Below are positions 25,231-36,790 of a DNA stretch of 64,000 nt, one piece after another. Both the position numbers and the translations under genes were made by a program. The notes beneath the pieces were generated by a model that searched no databases, had not been told where the DNA came from, and worked only from the letters and a program-made list of their open reading frames with translations. The stretch is from Orthonyx spaldingii. Taxonomy: Eukaryota > Chordata > Aves > Passeriformes > Orthonychidae. The DNA lies in contig VZTJ01005950.1 of the NCBI GenBank assembly GCA_013397795.1, positions 96,330 to 160,329 of the forward strand, given 5' to 3'. How positions within the stretch are numbered: the first letter of the stretch is position 1; each line of letters starts with the position of its first letter.

Positions 25231-28200
25231 CTGGGTAAAAAAATATGAAAAAGAAAAATTAATATTTTTATCTACACCTGTAAGCTTTCCTCTGCGCTGC
25301 AAACACCCATTTTATTTATAGACAGGTTAACCCATGTAACTATCTTCTGCCACACAACAAAATTTAAAATGTAGGAAGTTACCACCTCTAGCTAAAAAAT
25401 GAAACTGGATGCTTATACATTATTTCCATAGCACGAAGTACCACTGTGAGCTAAAGCTGTTCAATGAGGAATGGGGCGAGGGGAGAGCTGTTCAGTGACA
25501 AACTTTTCATGTAAGTTTGGAGCTTTAGACATTTGTATTGTCCCCACATCTCATCTCATGCACCTGCTGTGTCAGCCCTGAACAAACATCCCAGTGGGCA
25601 CACTAATCTGGGGTATATTAAGCCTTTTTTCCTCCCCTATTACCTTGAACTTTGGTCAACTCCCTGCATGAATTCATTCCTGGTTAAACTAACTATGCTG
25701 AGGAGGTGAAGGAACAAAGGACATGGTTTATGCCAGCTTAAACTTCATTCTGAACTGAAGGAACATCACCGATTTTTTAGCATGCTTTTACATTACCTTA
25801 GCTGTTAAACAGAAATATATATACATCAACAGCTCACAATGCTATATTTGACTAGAAAGTTTGGTTTTGCTCTGAAACATGAAACGCAAAGTTGCCGCTG
25901 TCTGTGCGACTTTAAATCCTCTTCATAATCATTTCCCCCTTTGTGGGGAGTGAGTCAGGGATTTACCAGAAGGACATGGCAATGTGCTGCTCCAAGTGCA
26001 CCAGAATGCACAGGAACAAGGGTCAAGGCTGTACAGCAACAGAATTTGATGTTTCTGCACTCCTCCATACTTTGATTTTGAAAGCTACGCAACACAAAGT
26101 CACAGGACTCTGACAAATGTGCTATGGCATATCCAGCTGAAGATACCCATGCCTCATCCTGCCTCTGTCCATGGCTGCTGCATCTGTCCTACAGCAGTGC
26201 CAGAGGAACGTCCCCCTTAAAACTTCCAGTGAACATGGGTTTGAACCCAGAGGTCAGTACATACAGCTCTTGCAAAGAAGTCCACTTAGAGTAAAGCAGC
26301 AGATTATTTAGAAAACTTCAGCAGAAGATACGTTCACATTTTTAAAAAATTAATGCACAACATGTCAAAATATAATTAAATATTGCAAAGGATAAATGAC
26401 AAGTGGAGAAATGAATGGGTAGAAGAATCTGTGACATGGGTGGGCATGCACAGAAACCTGCTACAAGCTTTAATCTTATAAACAAAACCAAAAAAAGAGA
26501 CGAAAATTCTCAGAACGTAAAACTGTGCAGCTTGGTCTGAAATACTGAAATCATATACCTGTTACAGCACATGGAAAATGGGAAATCTGTCTTGTTTCAT
26601 GCAGAGATTGAAGTAAGATTACTCTTTAACCTAAAGTGAACTCATTTAGAAAAACAACGTATAACATTCAAAACCCTCAGTGAACACCTCTAAACCATAC
26701 TGAAGAGAAACACAAAATTAAGGCAAAAACAGAAAAAAATTCCTGCTCATGATTAGGTGTTCCAGGTATTTATCTGAGCTGGTGTAAATTGAATCTACTT
26801 CACCTATTTCTGTTAAACTACTCAGTAACATACATCTAAAATGTTTTTTGGACATCTGAAATACCCAAAAGTGACTACCTATTCAAAATCCAAATGGCTT
26901 GTGTTAAACCCCTTTCACCAACATATTCTGAAAAACATGCTGGATGATGAATTGACACTACATAAATATCCTCTGGGGAATACATCCCTTGTAATAGTAA
27001 ATGGCTCTGTACAGAAAACAAAACAAAATAAACCCAAACCCCACACCCTCCGTTTTTGGCACATCTGAACAAACATCCCTGGATGTTTCCTGGATGAGGA
27101 TTCCCGAAACAGGCAGTGTCCAGCAGAGCCATTCGTAACGGTCTGCAGTGCGTTTCCAAGTATGTTGGATCCAAAGGATAATCTTTTGTCAGTAACCCCC
27201 AAATTTCTAAATGCAACCTCAATGAAGAGAGCAAAACATAAACACCTAGAAGACAGCAGACACCAAAGCACTCAAAACAAAACCCAGAACACAGCCCGGG
27301 ACAACCACGCCTCAAGCGCTCCAGGAAGACCACCGGAAACCCTGGCCTTGCTCTGCTCCATCTTGGCGACTTTCTTTAACCCAGTTAAGCTGTGCAAAAG
27401 GAACTCGGCTTTATTGTGCGCCTGCAGAAACTCTCAATCAAGTAAAAGCCATTTACTCTCTGCCAGCTTTCATCTCATTACCATTACTGGGCACCAGCAC
27501 ACTGGGAAGGCGGAGTTCAGGGGCACTCACTCACTCACTCCCAGGAACTCTGGACTGCCTGAGAAGACACAGATTGTTTCACTACACATGACAACTATCT
27601 GAGCTTACATCCTTATGGTGCTTTTCCCCTGCTTCTCTAGAGAAAGAGGGACCCAAATTATACTAAATGAGACAAACAACATCTCAGTTGCTGCCTCTGC
27701 AATAAAGCAAACTGTGCCTCAATATGCCGTTGGAAGACTGAAAACACGGTGCTCACTAAACAGCATGAAAGTAGTGTGTGTTAGTTGTGAAAAAAACTTT
27801 GTGAAAGTTATCCTCCAGAAGATTAAGGAAGAACAGGAGCACTGCATTTCATGAGTCAAATTCCTAGAAGATGGATGTCATGGCAAAAGGACATCTGAGA
27901 TATACCTCAGACATGTTCTTGGAAGCACTGGCACAATGTGTTTAATGAACAGTCATCAGATTTGGTTATGGCATTCTACTTTGAAGCTATTGGGAATCAA
28001 GGATCTGTGGATGATTAATAAATGTGAAGCTCATTTGCAGATTCATATATAAGACTTTATTTTGTGTCCTCTTTTTGTGATTGTTCCTGGCACAACGAAG
28101 GTCTTGCCTCTGTATAGTTAGGTAGTGGGGAGACTGAGATTTAAAAAAATCTAATTGTACAATTCCCCAACGTCTCTAGGCTATTTTTTAAGGACACTAT

Positions 28201-28430
28201 CCTTTATTACAACTTTAGGAAAATACTAGGAAACACTGCACTTAAAAAATTTTTGTTATTTGAAGACAATTATATTCACAGTTCTTGTTCAGCTGGCTGC
28301 TAAGGACAGACAAGCCTGCTTTTCTTATTAAAAGGAATCTCCCAGAAGTACAAGGACTAAAGTTCCTGTCCATATGGCTCTTCAAAAGGGTTGAGACTTC
28401 CACGCGCTTTACAACTTGAGTAACTCACAC

Positions 28431-28550
28431 AATCACATCTGGCTGAGGCTGGAAGGCAGCCCAGACTCACCTTGTCCAAACCTCTGCTCAAGCAGGGCCA
28501 CCAGAGCCAGCTGCCCAGATGGTTTTTGAGCATCTCTAAGGATGGAGATA
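28431..28550 (-). mobile_element. CR1 LINE 3' fragment
   Basis: Reads AATCACATCTGGCTGAGGCT then GGAAGG, CTTGTCCAAACCTCTGCTCA and AGCAGGGCCACCAGAGCCAG, and ends CATCTCTAAGGATGGAGA. This is the reverse complement of a CR1 3' region of the GAGGTTGGA subfamily type, distinct from the GGTTTGGGTTGGA type elsewhere in the window. Short, 5'-truncated, intron 2. Confidence 0.85.
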
Positions 28551-30013
28551 TGAAATACTCGGGAAATAATTAAATTGCCTAACACTGACAGGGGACAGAT
28601 ATGCAGGGAAGTTGCTGGGACTGGTAAGATTTATGGCATGTGTATTAAATTGCTTTTTTAATGAACACTTCCATCACATTTGCTTCAGTAATACCCATAC
28701 AGTGGTGAAAAGACAATCCTTAGGTTTAATACTATTTAAGTTTTAATCTGAACTTTTTCAAATGAGGGGGAAAACAACTTTACAGAGGTTCAAAAACTTA
28801 TTCTCTTACTATTTTTATTCCTCTTTCTCAAGCAGAATGCAGAGAAAACTCAAAGAAAATAACAAACAGCACATAGCACCCTCAATTGATTAGGTGGACT
28901 ACCCACCTTCCTGACAGTAGTTGGTCTCCTTACTTACATGCCTTATGTAGAGATTTGCAGCATTCTGAGTAGTAACTGTGTTGACAATTTCTTATTTTCC
29001 TGCTCTATCTTCAGATCCCTTGGAAACCTATCTCCATGTAAGAAACATGGGACATGCAGACTCAAATGGGAAGCCCTATTCTTTGTTTTTTTCCCTTGCA
29101 GACCATCACAGCCATCCCTGCTTGTGGAAAGGAGGAGACTGGGGATAGCTGGGATTTTATTACACGACCATAGCTTTCTTCGGGGATGTGACAAAACAAC
29201 ATCGACTTAAGATCTAAAGTGTTCTTTTGTTACAAAGAATCCTTTTCTGTTTTCTAGCAATCGCAAGGCCCTATTCTGCAAGCTACTTGGGTAAATACAC
29301 AGCAAAATAAGATGTACGTGGAGGTTCTGCTGCGGCAATCAGGCAAAGAAAAGACACCAGCAAATCCAAAGGTTTTCTTTTAAATACTCAGAAACTATCT
29401 GTCAAGTCAAAACCTAAAAATACTGTAAGAGTTCTACCAGAAAAAAAATGTTTAAAATCTTATACTATTCATTATACAGTGACACTGGGAAAAAAACCCC
29501 AAAAAACCAAAAAAACAAAAAAAACACAAAGAGCTGTCATAAACATAAAATTAATATTCTACTGCCGTTTACATGCAGCAGGTTGACTGTTTAACCACTT
29601 TACTCTATTGTCAGGCCCACTGATTTGGTAGACAATGAAGCACGTGTCATGAGCTTCCAAAACTTTCACTAAGAACAGAAAGTACAGCAGGCTGGAAAAT
29701 ACCAATATCACCAAATACACGAGGGACATCCCAGGGGTTACAACTGTTGGTGACCAAGATGTTCTGCAAGAGGGAGTAATGAGCTTTTAAAGCCAGACAC
29801 AACAGCTATTTTTGCACAAGGAAGGGGTAGTGCTGTGTCAGAAAACAGCCAATGGGACCAGGTGCTTTACACAACCTCATAAGGGTCTGCAGAACTACAA
29901 ACAACACCAAAATGCTCTAGTAGTTTTGGCAGATAAAAACCAGGTCAGTGTAGCAACAATATGAAAAGAAATCTTAACACGGGAATGCAAACTATGAATT
30001 TAAAATGCCTACC

Positions 30014-30571
30014 TGTCCTGGTTTTGGCTAGGCTAGTTAATTTTCATTTTAGTATCAGGTACGGTGCTGTGTTTTGGATTTAGGATGAGATTAATGTTGG
30101 TAACACACTGATGTTTTAGTTTTTGCTAAACAGTGCTTACTCTAAAGCAAGGAATCGTGCACCTGTTTGCTGGCAGAGCACAGGAAACTGCAAAGGAGCT
30201 GGGAGGGGGCATGGCCAGGACAGCTGACTCCACCTGAAGGGTATTCCACAACAGAGAACACCATGCCCATATCACAGAATGGTTTGGGTTGAAAAGGACC
30301 TTAAAGATCATCCAGGTCCAACCTCCTGCCATGGGCAGGGACACCCTCCCCTAGATCAGGTTGCTCGGAGCCCCATCCAACCCAGTCTTGAACATTTTCA
30401 GGGATGGGGCAGCCACAGCTTCTCTGGGCAACCTGTGCCAGGGGCTCCCCACTGTTCCTATCTCAACCCAGGGGTTTTACCTTTTTCCAATTCTGCTCCC
30501 CATCCCAGTGGGGCAGGGAGTGAGGGGTCACCTGTGTGGTACTCAGCTGACAGCTGGGATAAACCATGACA
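30014..30571 (+). mobile_element. Solo LTR of an avian endogenous retrovirus, split by CR1
   Basis: Starts TGTCCTGGTTTTGGCTAG and ends AAACCATGACA, so it has TG...CA termini. Inner blocks GTGCTGTGTTTTGGATTTAG, AACACACTGATGTTTTAG, GGGCATGGCCAGGACAGCTG and, near the right end, TCTCAACCCAGGGGTTTTAC match the widespread bird LTR family I associate with ERVL-type elements. Five bases on each side, ctacc (30009-30013) and ctatc (30572-30576), differ at one position and could be the target-site duplication. A minus-oriented CR1 replaces the middle third. No internal retroviral genes are present, so this is a recombined solo LTR. Family assignment is from memory. Confidence 0.82.
30273..30450 (-). 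mobile_element. CR1 LINE fragment nested in the LTR
   Basis: Opens CACAGAATGGTTTGGGTTGA, then CCATGGGCAGGGACACCCTC, AGCCCCATCCAACCCAGTCT, TTTTCAGGGATGGGGCAGCC and CTCTGGGCAACCTGTGCCAG. LTR sequence stops at about 30272 and resumes near 30451 with ACTGTTCCTATCTCAACCC. CR1 inserted after the LTR was in place, with loss of LTR sequence at the site. Confidence 0.9.
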
Positions 30572-30773
30572 CTATCCAGTACTATAATTACCAAGTTTCA
30601 CTCATTGTCCCAATTTAGGAACAAAACAAGCTTCCACTACTCAGAGCTCATAATTCTCTTACTGCTCTGGACTCAATTTGATTGAAGCACCACCTCTCCT
30701 GCCAGTGTCTGAGAAAGTCAGACTGGCATATGCAGAGATCTCTTAGGTGCAGAAACCTTTCACAATACTGTGA

Positions 30774-31014
30774 AAGAGGGTAGTTTTAGATTAACTATTA
30801 GGAAAAAACTCTTCCCTGTGAGGCTGGTGAGGCCCTGGCACAGGCTGCCCAGAGAAGCTGTGCATGTCCCATCCCTGGAAGTGTTCAAGGCCAGGTTGCA
30901 TGGGGCTCTGAGAAATGTGGTCATGGGGAAGATATCCCTGTCTGTGGCACGGGGGTTGGAAAAGGATGATCCTTTAAGGTCCTTTCCAACCCAAACTATT
31001 CTATAAATCTCTGA
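30774..31014 (+). mobile_element. CR1 LINE 3' fragment, sense orientation
   Basis: Reads AGAGGGTAGTTTTAGATTAA, CTCTTCCCTGTGAGGCTGGT, GCACAGGCTGCCCAGAGAAG, CATCCCTGGAAGTGTTCAAG and GGTTGCATGGGGCTCTGAG. It ends TTTCCAACCCAAACTATTCT plus an ATTCTATA-like tail. This is a nearly full CR1 3' region running opposite to KMT2C transcription, 323 bp from the oppositely oriented copy in the LTR. Confidence 0.95.
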
Positions 31015-32267
31015 TTTATTTACTGCAACAGGTGTTAGATGGAGGTAAGAAAAACACCTGCAGTTATTCTTGTTTTGTACCTTCCACTGTGTATTGTGAT
31101 ACTTTTCACTCAAATGAGCTCTTAACTGCTCTTAACTGTTAAATACATTTCAAACAGAAAAGACCTGTGCAAATTTTGTACTAGTTACAAAATAAAACCA
31201 AGGTTCTCAATGTAGGGCCATTTAAACTGTAATTTTAGTCACCCCTAAAAACATGACACCATATTGTGGATAACCATAACATGGAACCTCTGTGACTGAG
31301 GAACTTCCTAAGCTAAGAGTGGTATTCAACAGCACTCATCTTATTATTTTCCCACTAATTTGTTTAGCTCTTTGTGAAATCCATGTCAAGTTGTTCATGC
31401 CCAAAGCATCCGGCAACAATGAATTCCGTAATTGCAGTAGATGCTGAGTGTAAATGCACCTGCCCTTGTACTCTCCAAACACGACCTGATGTCCCCTAAT
31501 TTTTGTGTGCCACAACAAAATGAGTCACTGTGCCCTGTTCATTTTCTCCATTCCACTCATCATTTTCTGGACCCTATTACATTCCTCCTCAGTGAAATCA
31601 CTTCAGATTGAAGGCTTTTACCTTAACTGATCCCCACACAGAAGGTATTACTTACTTCTTGCCATACTCGTTGGCCTTTCCTGTACTTTCCCAATTACAG
31701 CTCATTCTTTTGGAGAAGGGAAAGCAGAACTGCACATGGCATTTAACATGCCAAGGATTTATAAAGCAACAGTAAAAAGAAAAAATCCCCTCGCCGATGT
31801 TTTATTCCGCTCATCCCTTTGCCAGTAATTGCTAGAATTTGTTTCTCTCTTTGACTTATGAAAGCTTCTGCAATTCTCAGAAGAACTGAAGCACCACTTG
31901 CTCAGGTGTTTATACAAAAGTAGAATGGTAATTTTGCCCTGCATCTTCTTCTACATGAACTACTACTGAATTAAGAGTCATTTAATTTTCTATAGTCACT
32001 CTTCAACGCCTTGAAAATGGGTACCTCTTTTATTATCCTAAATAACTTCATTTTACCCACTACTTTCTTCCCCTTTGAACCTGGCCTAGAAAAGGGCTAT
32101 CTGGGTAGGTGTTTGTGGGACTCCAACACCAGCCTGGTCTATACTGTGATTTCACTTCATCAGCAATGAATTTCTCAAATATTATTTCTACCAAACTGAA
32201 GAGTCAGCCTCAACACAGCACTACAGTAATAAAAATTAACACAGGTTCACAGAATCAGCAAGTTGTT

Positions 32268-32345
32268 CCTGCTCAAGGCAGGAGGGATGGAACACAATGA
32301 TCTTTGAGGTCCCTTCCAATCCAAACCATTGTGTGATTCTATGAA
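32268..32345 (+). mobile_element. Very short CR1 3' end
   Basis: The end of a CR1: GGAGGGATGGAACACAATGA, TCTTTGAGGTCCCTTCCAAT, CCAAACCATTGTGTGATTCT and a final ATTCTATGAA octamer tail. Strongly 5'-truncated, intron 2. Confidence 0.88.
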
Positions 32346-33955
32346 CTAAAACATAGACAGAGAAGCCCTTTTTCCAGTGAGGAGAAGAGCATTTAGCATA
32401 CAAAGCATATGCTACTATTTCAACATACTTAACTGGTAATGGCCATGCAGATTCTTCTATCAGATTACTAATGACACAGCAGCCAAGTTAAGCTTCAAGG
32501 TAATGGAAAAGTGGAATATTCTCAGTCTTTGAAAACTTCCAAAACCTGTTGGATTATGTTTAATGAAAAATAGTTTGATACCAAAACTGCAAAAGCACTA
32601 TTAAATAAATAAGCAAAAAAAGAGAAGTTGCATTTGAGAAATAACCTAAAGAATGTAAAACTCAGTGAGGTTAAAATTGATTTGGAAGTAACAGATTCCA
32701 CCAGCTCTCAAAACACCTGAGACAGAGGTATCAGTCAGAAGGCAAAAAAATCAGATTTTTCTAAATGGCCCATTTTAAGAGTGCATGATGATAAATAGTA
32801 TTATTGAGTAAGCTTGTAATGTTTTCAATGCAAATATCAAATAACTTCCTCTTGTGTTTGCTTTCCTCATTACAAACAAATTACCAAAATATAAAGCAAA
32901 AATAATAAGATGCTTGTAGTAATTACAACAACATGCTTCAGTTCTGCTAATTTTTCCAGTGGCTGAGCAGGTAGGAGTCAGCAGTATAAGAAAGAAGAAA
33001 TTACTCCTTTCCTAATGAGTACATAAAACATTGATTGCCTTAAAAATATTTAAGAGCATTTCTAAGCACATATTTGCCACAAATACATATGGTCACGTTT
33101 AATCTAAAAGCAAGTCCTCAGTGGTGTTAATTCTTCCTTTCTTTAATTTTAGAAGGGATGGGTGGTAATGATGAGGCCAAAGTATCTGCCTGGATTTTAA
33201 AACTACTTTGGTATTAAAACAATGCCAAGAGCTTTTGCCATTGATTCACCCAAATCAGGACTTGCTCTGAGGTATGTTTAATTCTGCCTCCATGACAGGC
33301 TCTACTCCGTATGGTTCATATCACTGCAAAGGATGCTTATATTTCCTTCAATAAGCAGGATATTGCAGAAATTTTCTTCTCTAGAAAAGTGCTCTTCAGG
33401 CTGCTTCAAAGCTGATGAGATTCTGAATTAGTGCAAAATTCCCTGGCAACTTCTGCATGAATAACTTTCCTCCACTGAGAAGTGTTTGTTTCTGGTTCTT
33501 CAGTGCTTTGTCCAGCGACAAATGAGGCTGGTCTGAGGAAGCTTTACCTTCAGGAAGTTCATGTGAAGTCCAACAAGAAATCAAGTGGCCAGGCAACGTC
33601 ACTGGGTCTGATAAAAATGTTACCAGCAACAACAATGTAGATAAGGAGCTATTGGTTGATAAAATCATCCAGGCTCTTTTATCTATTATCAATTCTGAAG
33701 CCTCTGAACTTCAGGGGAGTTGAGGGTCTGGTAGAAAGCATTGCTGTAAGAGCTGGTTGACATGGTGTGGATAGCAAACAGAATAAATACCTGATGGATT
33801 TACTATTAATTTCCCAAGAGACTCAGCAGTTCAAATAAACATATTTTATTGCATTTCTCCCAGGTCAGGATCAGAATCTCAACATTTTTATGGGACACTG
33901 ACAGGAAGAATTACAGACTCTAGGATGAGTTGGGATATTTCACAAGTGTTCTCCA

Positions 33956-33966
33956 NNNNNNNNNNN
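33956..33966. other. Assembly gap, 11 N
   Basis: A very short N run in intron 2. Similar sequences sit on both sides: a block at 33927-33955 and a near copy at 33968-33996, sharing GAGTTGG, TTTCACAAGTGTT and CCA. A 20-A run follows at 33995-34014. This looks like two contig ends that overlap rather than a true gap. Confidence 0.95.
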
Positions 33967-33994
33967 AGAGTTGGAAATTTTCACAAGTGTTACC

Positions 33995-34014
33995 AAAAAA
34001 AAAAAAAAAAAAAA
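33995..34014. repeat. A20 homopolymer
   Basis: Twenty consecutive A bases directly right of the 11-N gap region. Probably the cause of the local assembly break. Confidence 0.95.
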
Positions 34015-34444
34015 GAAGGAATAATCAGATAATTAACACACAGAATTCAGTCTCAATTTAAATGCAGAGCCAAGAAAATATCAAGTACAGAAACTTGCTG
34101 AAACTAACAGAAGATGGGGAAACGAAGCAGAAGCCAAGTCTTCATTAGTAGTAAAAGGGCTACCAAACCTACAGAAAGCATATCAGGAGCTATTTGGTGC
34201 ATTATTTCTTTCTTTGGATTAGCAGTTTTATATTTGCATATATTCATGTGCACAAAGCCACGTGCTTTCCAGAATTTTCTGGTTTGTATTTTTTTGGCCA
34301 TTAGAAACTCACTCATCAGAATAGAACTGTTCTTATGGAGCGGAGCAGCACAAGAGGATCCAGAGGGGAACACAATATTCTGCAGGAAACTGTTTTACTG
34401 ATAACTAGAAAGGTGGAAGGTGTTAGCTGGAAGGTTTTGACAGG

Positions 34445-34680
34445 GCCGGAGGTAACAGGCACAAACAAAAACACAGGAGGCTCCCTCTGGACATCAGGAA
34501 ACCCTTTTTTACTGTGAGGGTGCCTGATCACTGGCGCAGATTGTCCAGGCAAGCTGTGGAGCCTCAATCCTTGGAGATAAAAACTGTCTGGACATGGTTC
34601 TGGACATGCTCCAGGTACCTCTGCCTGAGCAGGGATGTGGAGCAGATGATCCCCAGAGGTTCCAGTCATCCTTAACCCTG
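34445..34680 (+). mobile_element. CR1 LINE 3' fragment
   Basis: Contains GGTAACAGGCACAAACAAAA, CTCTGGACATCAGGAAACCC, TTTACTGTGAGGGTGCCTGA, AAGCTGTGGAGCCTCAATCC, TTGGAGATAAAAACTGTCTG and GACATGGTTCTGGACATGCT. It ends CCCCAGAGGTTCCAGTCATC. This is the CR1 3' region of a second subfamily type, 5'-truncated and moderately diverged; the octamer tail is not seen. Confidence 0.92.
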
Positions 34681-36734
34681 CTACGAGGCTGTGGTGCCAA
34701 AATGATGGAAAGAATAGGTAACCACATCATCAGCTGGATAGAGAAATACCAGTGCAACATCACTGGGGGAACCACAGTGAAGAAAAATGAAGGAGCAGAC
34801 AGCTGGAAAGACCAACACAAAGCTGAAAAGCAGAGCAGACACTAAGTGAGGAGCCAAAGGATCAGCAAGAGAGACAGGGCTGGTGGGTAAATGAAAGGAG
34901 TCTGCCCTGAGGTTTACAAGAAGCTGAAAATCAATTGATTCAGTAGAAGCAGTTGTCAACACCCTGTTTTCAGGAAAAAAGTTTACTTCGCTCCAAACAG
35001 ATCTTTTTTTCCAAATTCCAGAATTTCCTTCCTGCAATTCCAAATCCCTCCTCCTCTCTTTCCGTCCTTAGGAACTCCTCTATACCAAAGTGAACTTAGT
35101 ACTTGGCAGGAAAGGGACAGGGCTGAGGAATCGCTGCAGTTGGCAGGGAGAAGCAGCCATACTGAACTGATCAGAGCAGCACACGGCTCCCCTGCTCTGC
35201 TTCCAACTCTGCCTCGCTTCACATGTGAGATTACAGAATTTTGGGAAGGGCAGTAACTTGTTTCCCGAACTGCAATTAAAATGACTGTGCCTCAGCATTG
35301 CAAAAGAGCCCCTTTGGGAAGAATTTCTGCGTTTTTTGGGTTTTTTTCAAACAAACATTTGTGTCAACATTACAAATGGAAATAATGTTTCGTACTAGAA
35401 CACCCCTTGATTTTTCTCCCCATAAAAGATCTGACAGCTACTAAACATTTCTTTTTTAGGTGGGATTATATGGGGGCATCTCCTTTTGCCCTCCCTGTGA
35501 GGGGGGTTCTCATTCCTCCTGCATTGCTCCCTTCCCTAAAAGCAGAGTTCATTACACTGAATACAGCATTAATAACATGGACTTCTCTCATTTTATGAAA
35601 TTTAATTAATTCACAGAAGGGTACCAGTAACGCCAGACTCCATAAATAAAACAGAAACAACCTCAAAAACCCAAACTCACACAGTACAAGAATTCCTGAT
35701 TATTCTCAACATATGAACCAAACAAAAGAGAAGAAGCTAGAAACACAAAGACTCAAAATATGCCACAAGCCACATGTCAAGATCTTTAGACATTTCAAGT
35801 TTTATAATATTACTATATTGTGTTTTGGCTTGGCAACTACTGCAGAAAATTGTTAGCAAGTCCACTATTGCAAGAAAAGAAAACAAAATCCTTTTTAGTT
35901 GAAGTAGAAATTAATAAACTAGTACACAAATACCCTTCAATTTAATTAACACAGTTTTAAACAGAGCAATAAACTGGGATTATTTCTTCTTCCACACTTT
36001 TGTACTAATACAGGTTAAGTGCTTGGAATAAGGTTCAGAGGCAGCAGCCTTTTCAGATAATATGATTAAACCTCTAGCAAGACACATGGTGCCCAACTTT
36101 TAAAATAATGTAATTGTGATTCTGTCTCTATCAAACTGCTCAAAATGATAATGCTCTTTCAAGTCTATTTTGGTTCCCCTGCAAAAATGGGATTTCAGAC
36201 CTATGTATTTTTACCAGGTATCTTTTCAGGGAAGAGCACAGTCTGCAAATCCATCCTGGGCTCAGCACCGAAGTGATGGTGCCTCACTTCCAGCAGCAGA
36301 CCCAGTGGAATCTTGGTCCACTGGGATTTCCAGCACAGTGCTCCTGCTGTCCATACCTTTAGAAATGAGTATCAGCCCTCTATGACACTCAGGATTATTC
36401 TGATGAAAGATAATGGAGAGACTTATCTATGTGCACTGCCAGAGCCTTAAAAATAATTATCTGTGTTCCTCTCTCTTCTGAAGCAACAACTGCTCTCAGA
36501 TTTCTGTTGAGGAACTTTGTTAATAATGACAAAAGCAAAAAAAATACAGTTATCACTACATTCCCTACACAGCACTGTACCAGTTGTTAAGTTTGAATTT
36601 CTTTTTTGGTTGTTAATTTTTTTTTCTTTTTTTTAAACATATTTCAAATGTATAAAATTTATCACTTATAGTCACACTTTCTGTCCCCTTTGCTGATTTC
36701 TGTAAGACTGCTTCTATCACATACCATAGGAAAA

Positions 36735-36790
36735 GTAATCATCACCATCATCACAATGTAATAATAATAATCATGATGATGTAATCATGG
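36735..36790. repeat. TCA/TAA simple-repeat stretch with inverted symmetry
   Basis: CATCACCATCATCACAATG is followed by TAATAATAATAATCATGATG and ATGTAATCATGG. The ATGATG and CATCAT segments can pair across the TAA core. Microsatellite-like, intron 2. Confidence 0.75.

Noticed and set aside
30126..31113. Open frames across the LTR and CR1 copies
   Set aside because: They translate non-coding LTR sequence and CR1 3' regions in wrong frames. No retroviral gene is present.
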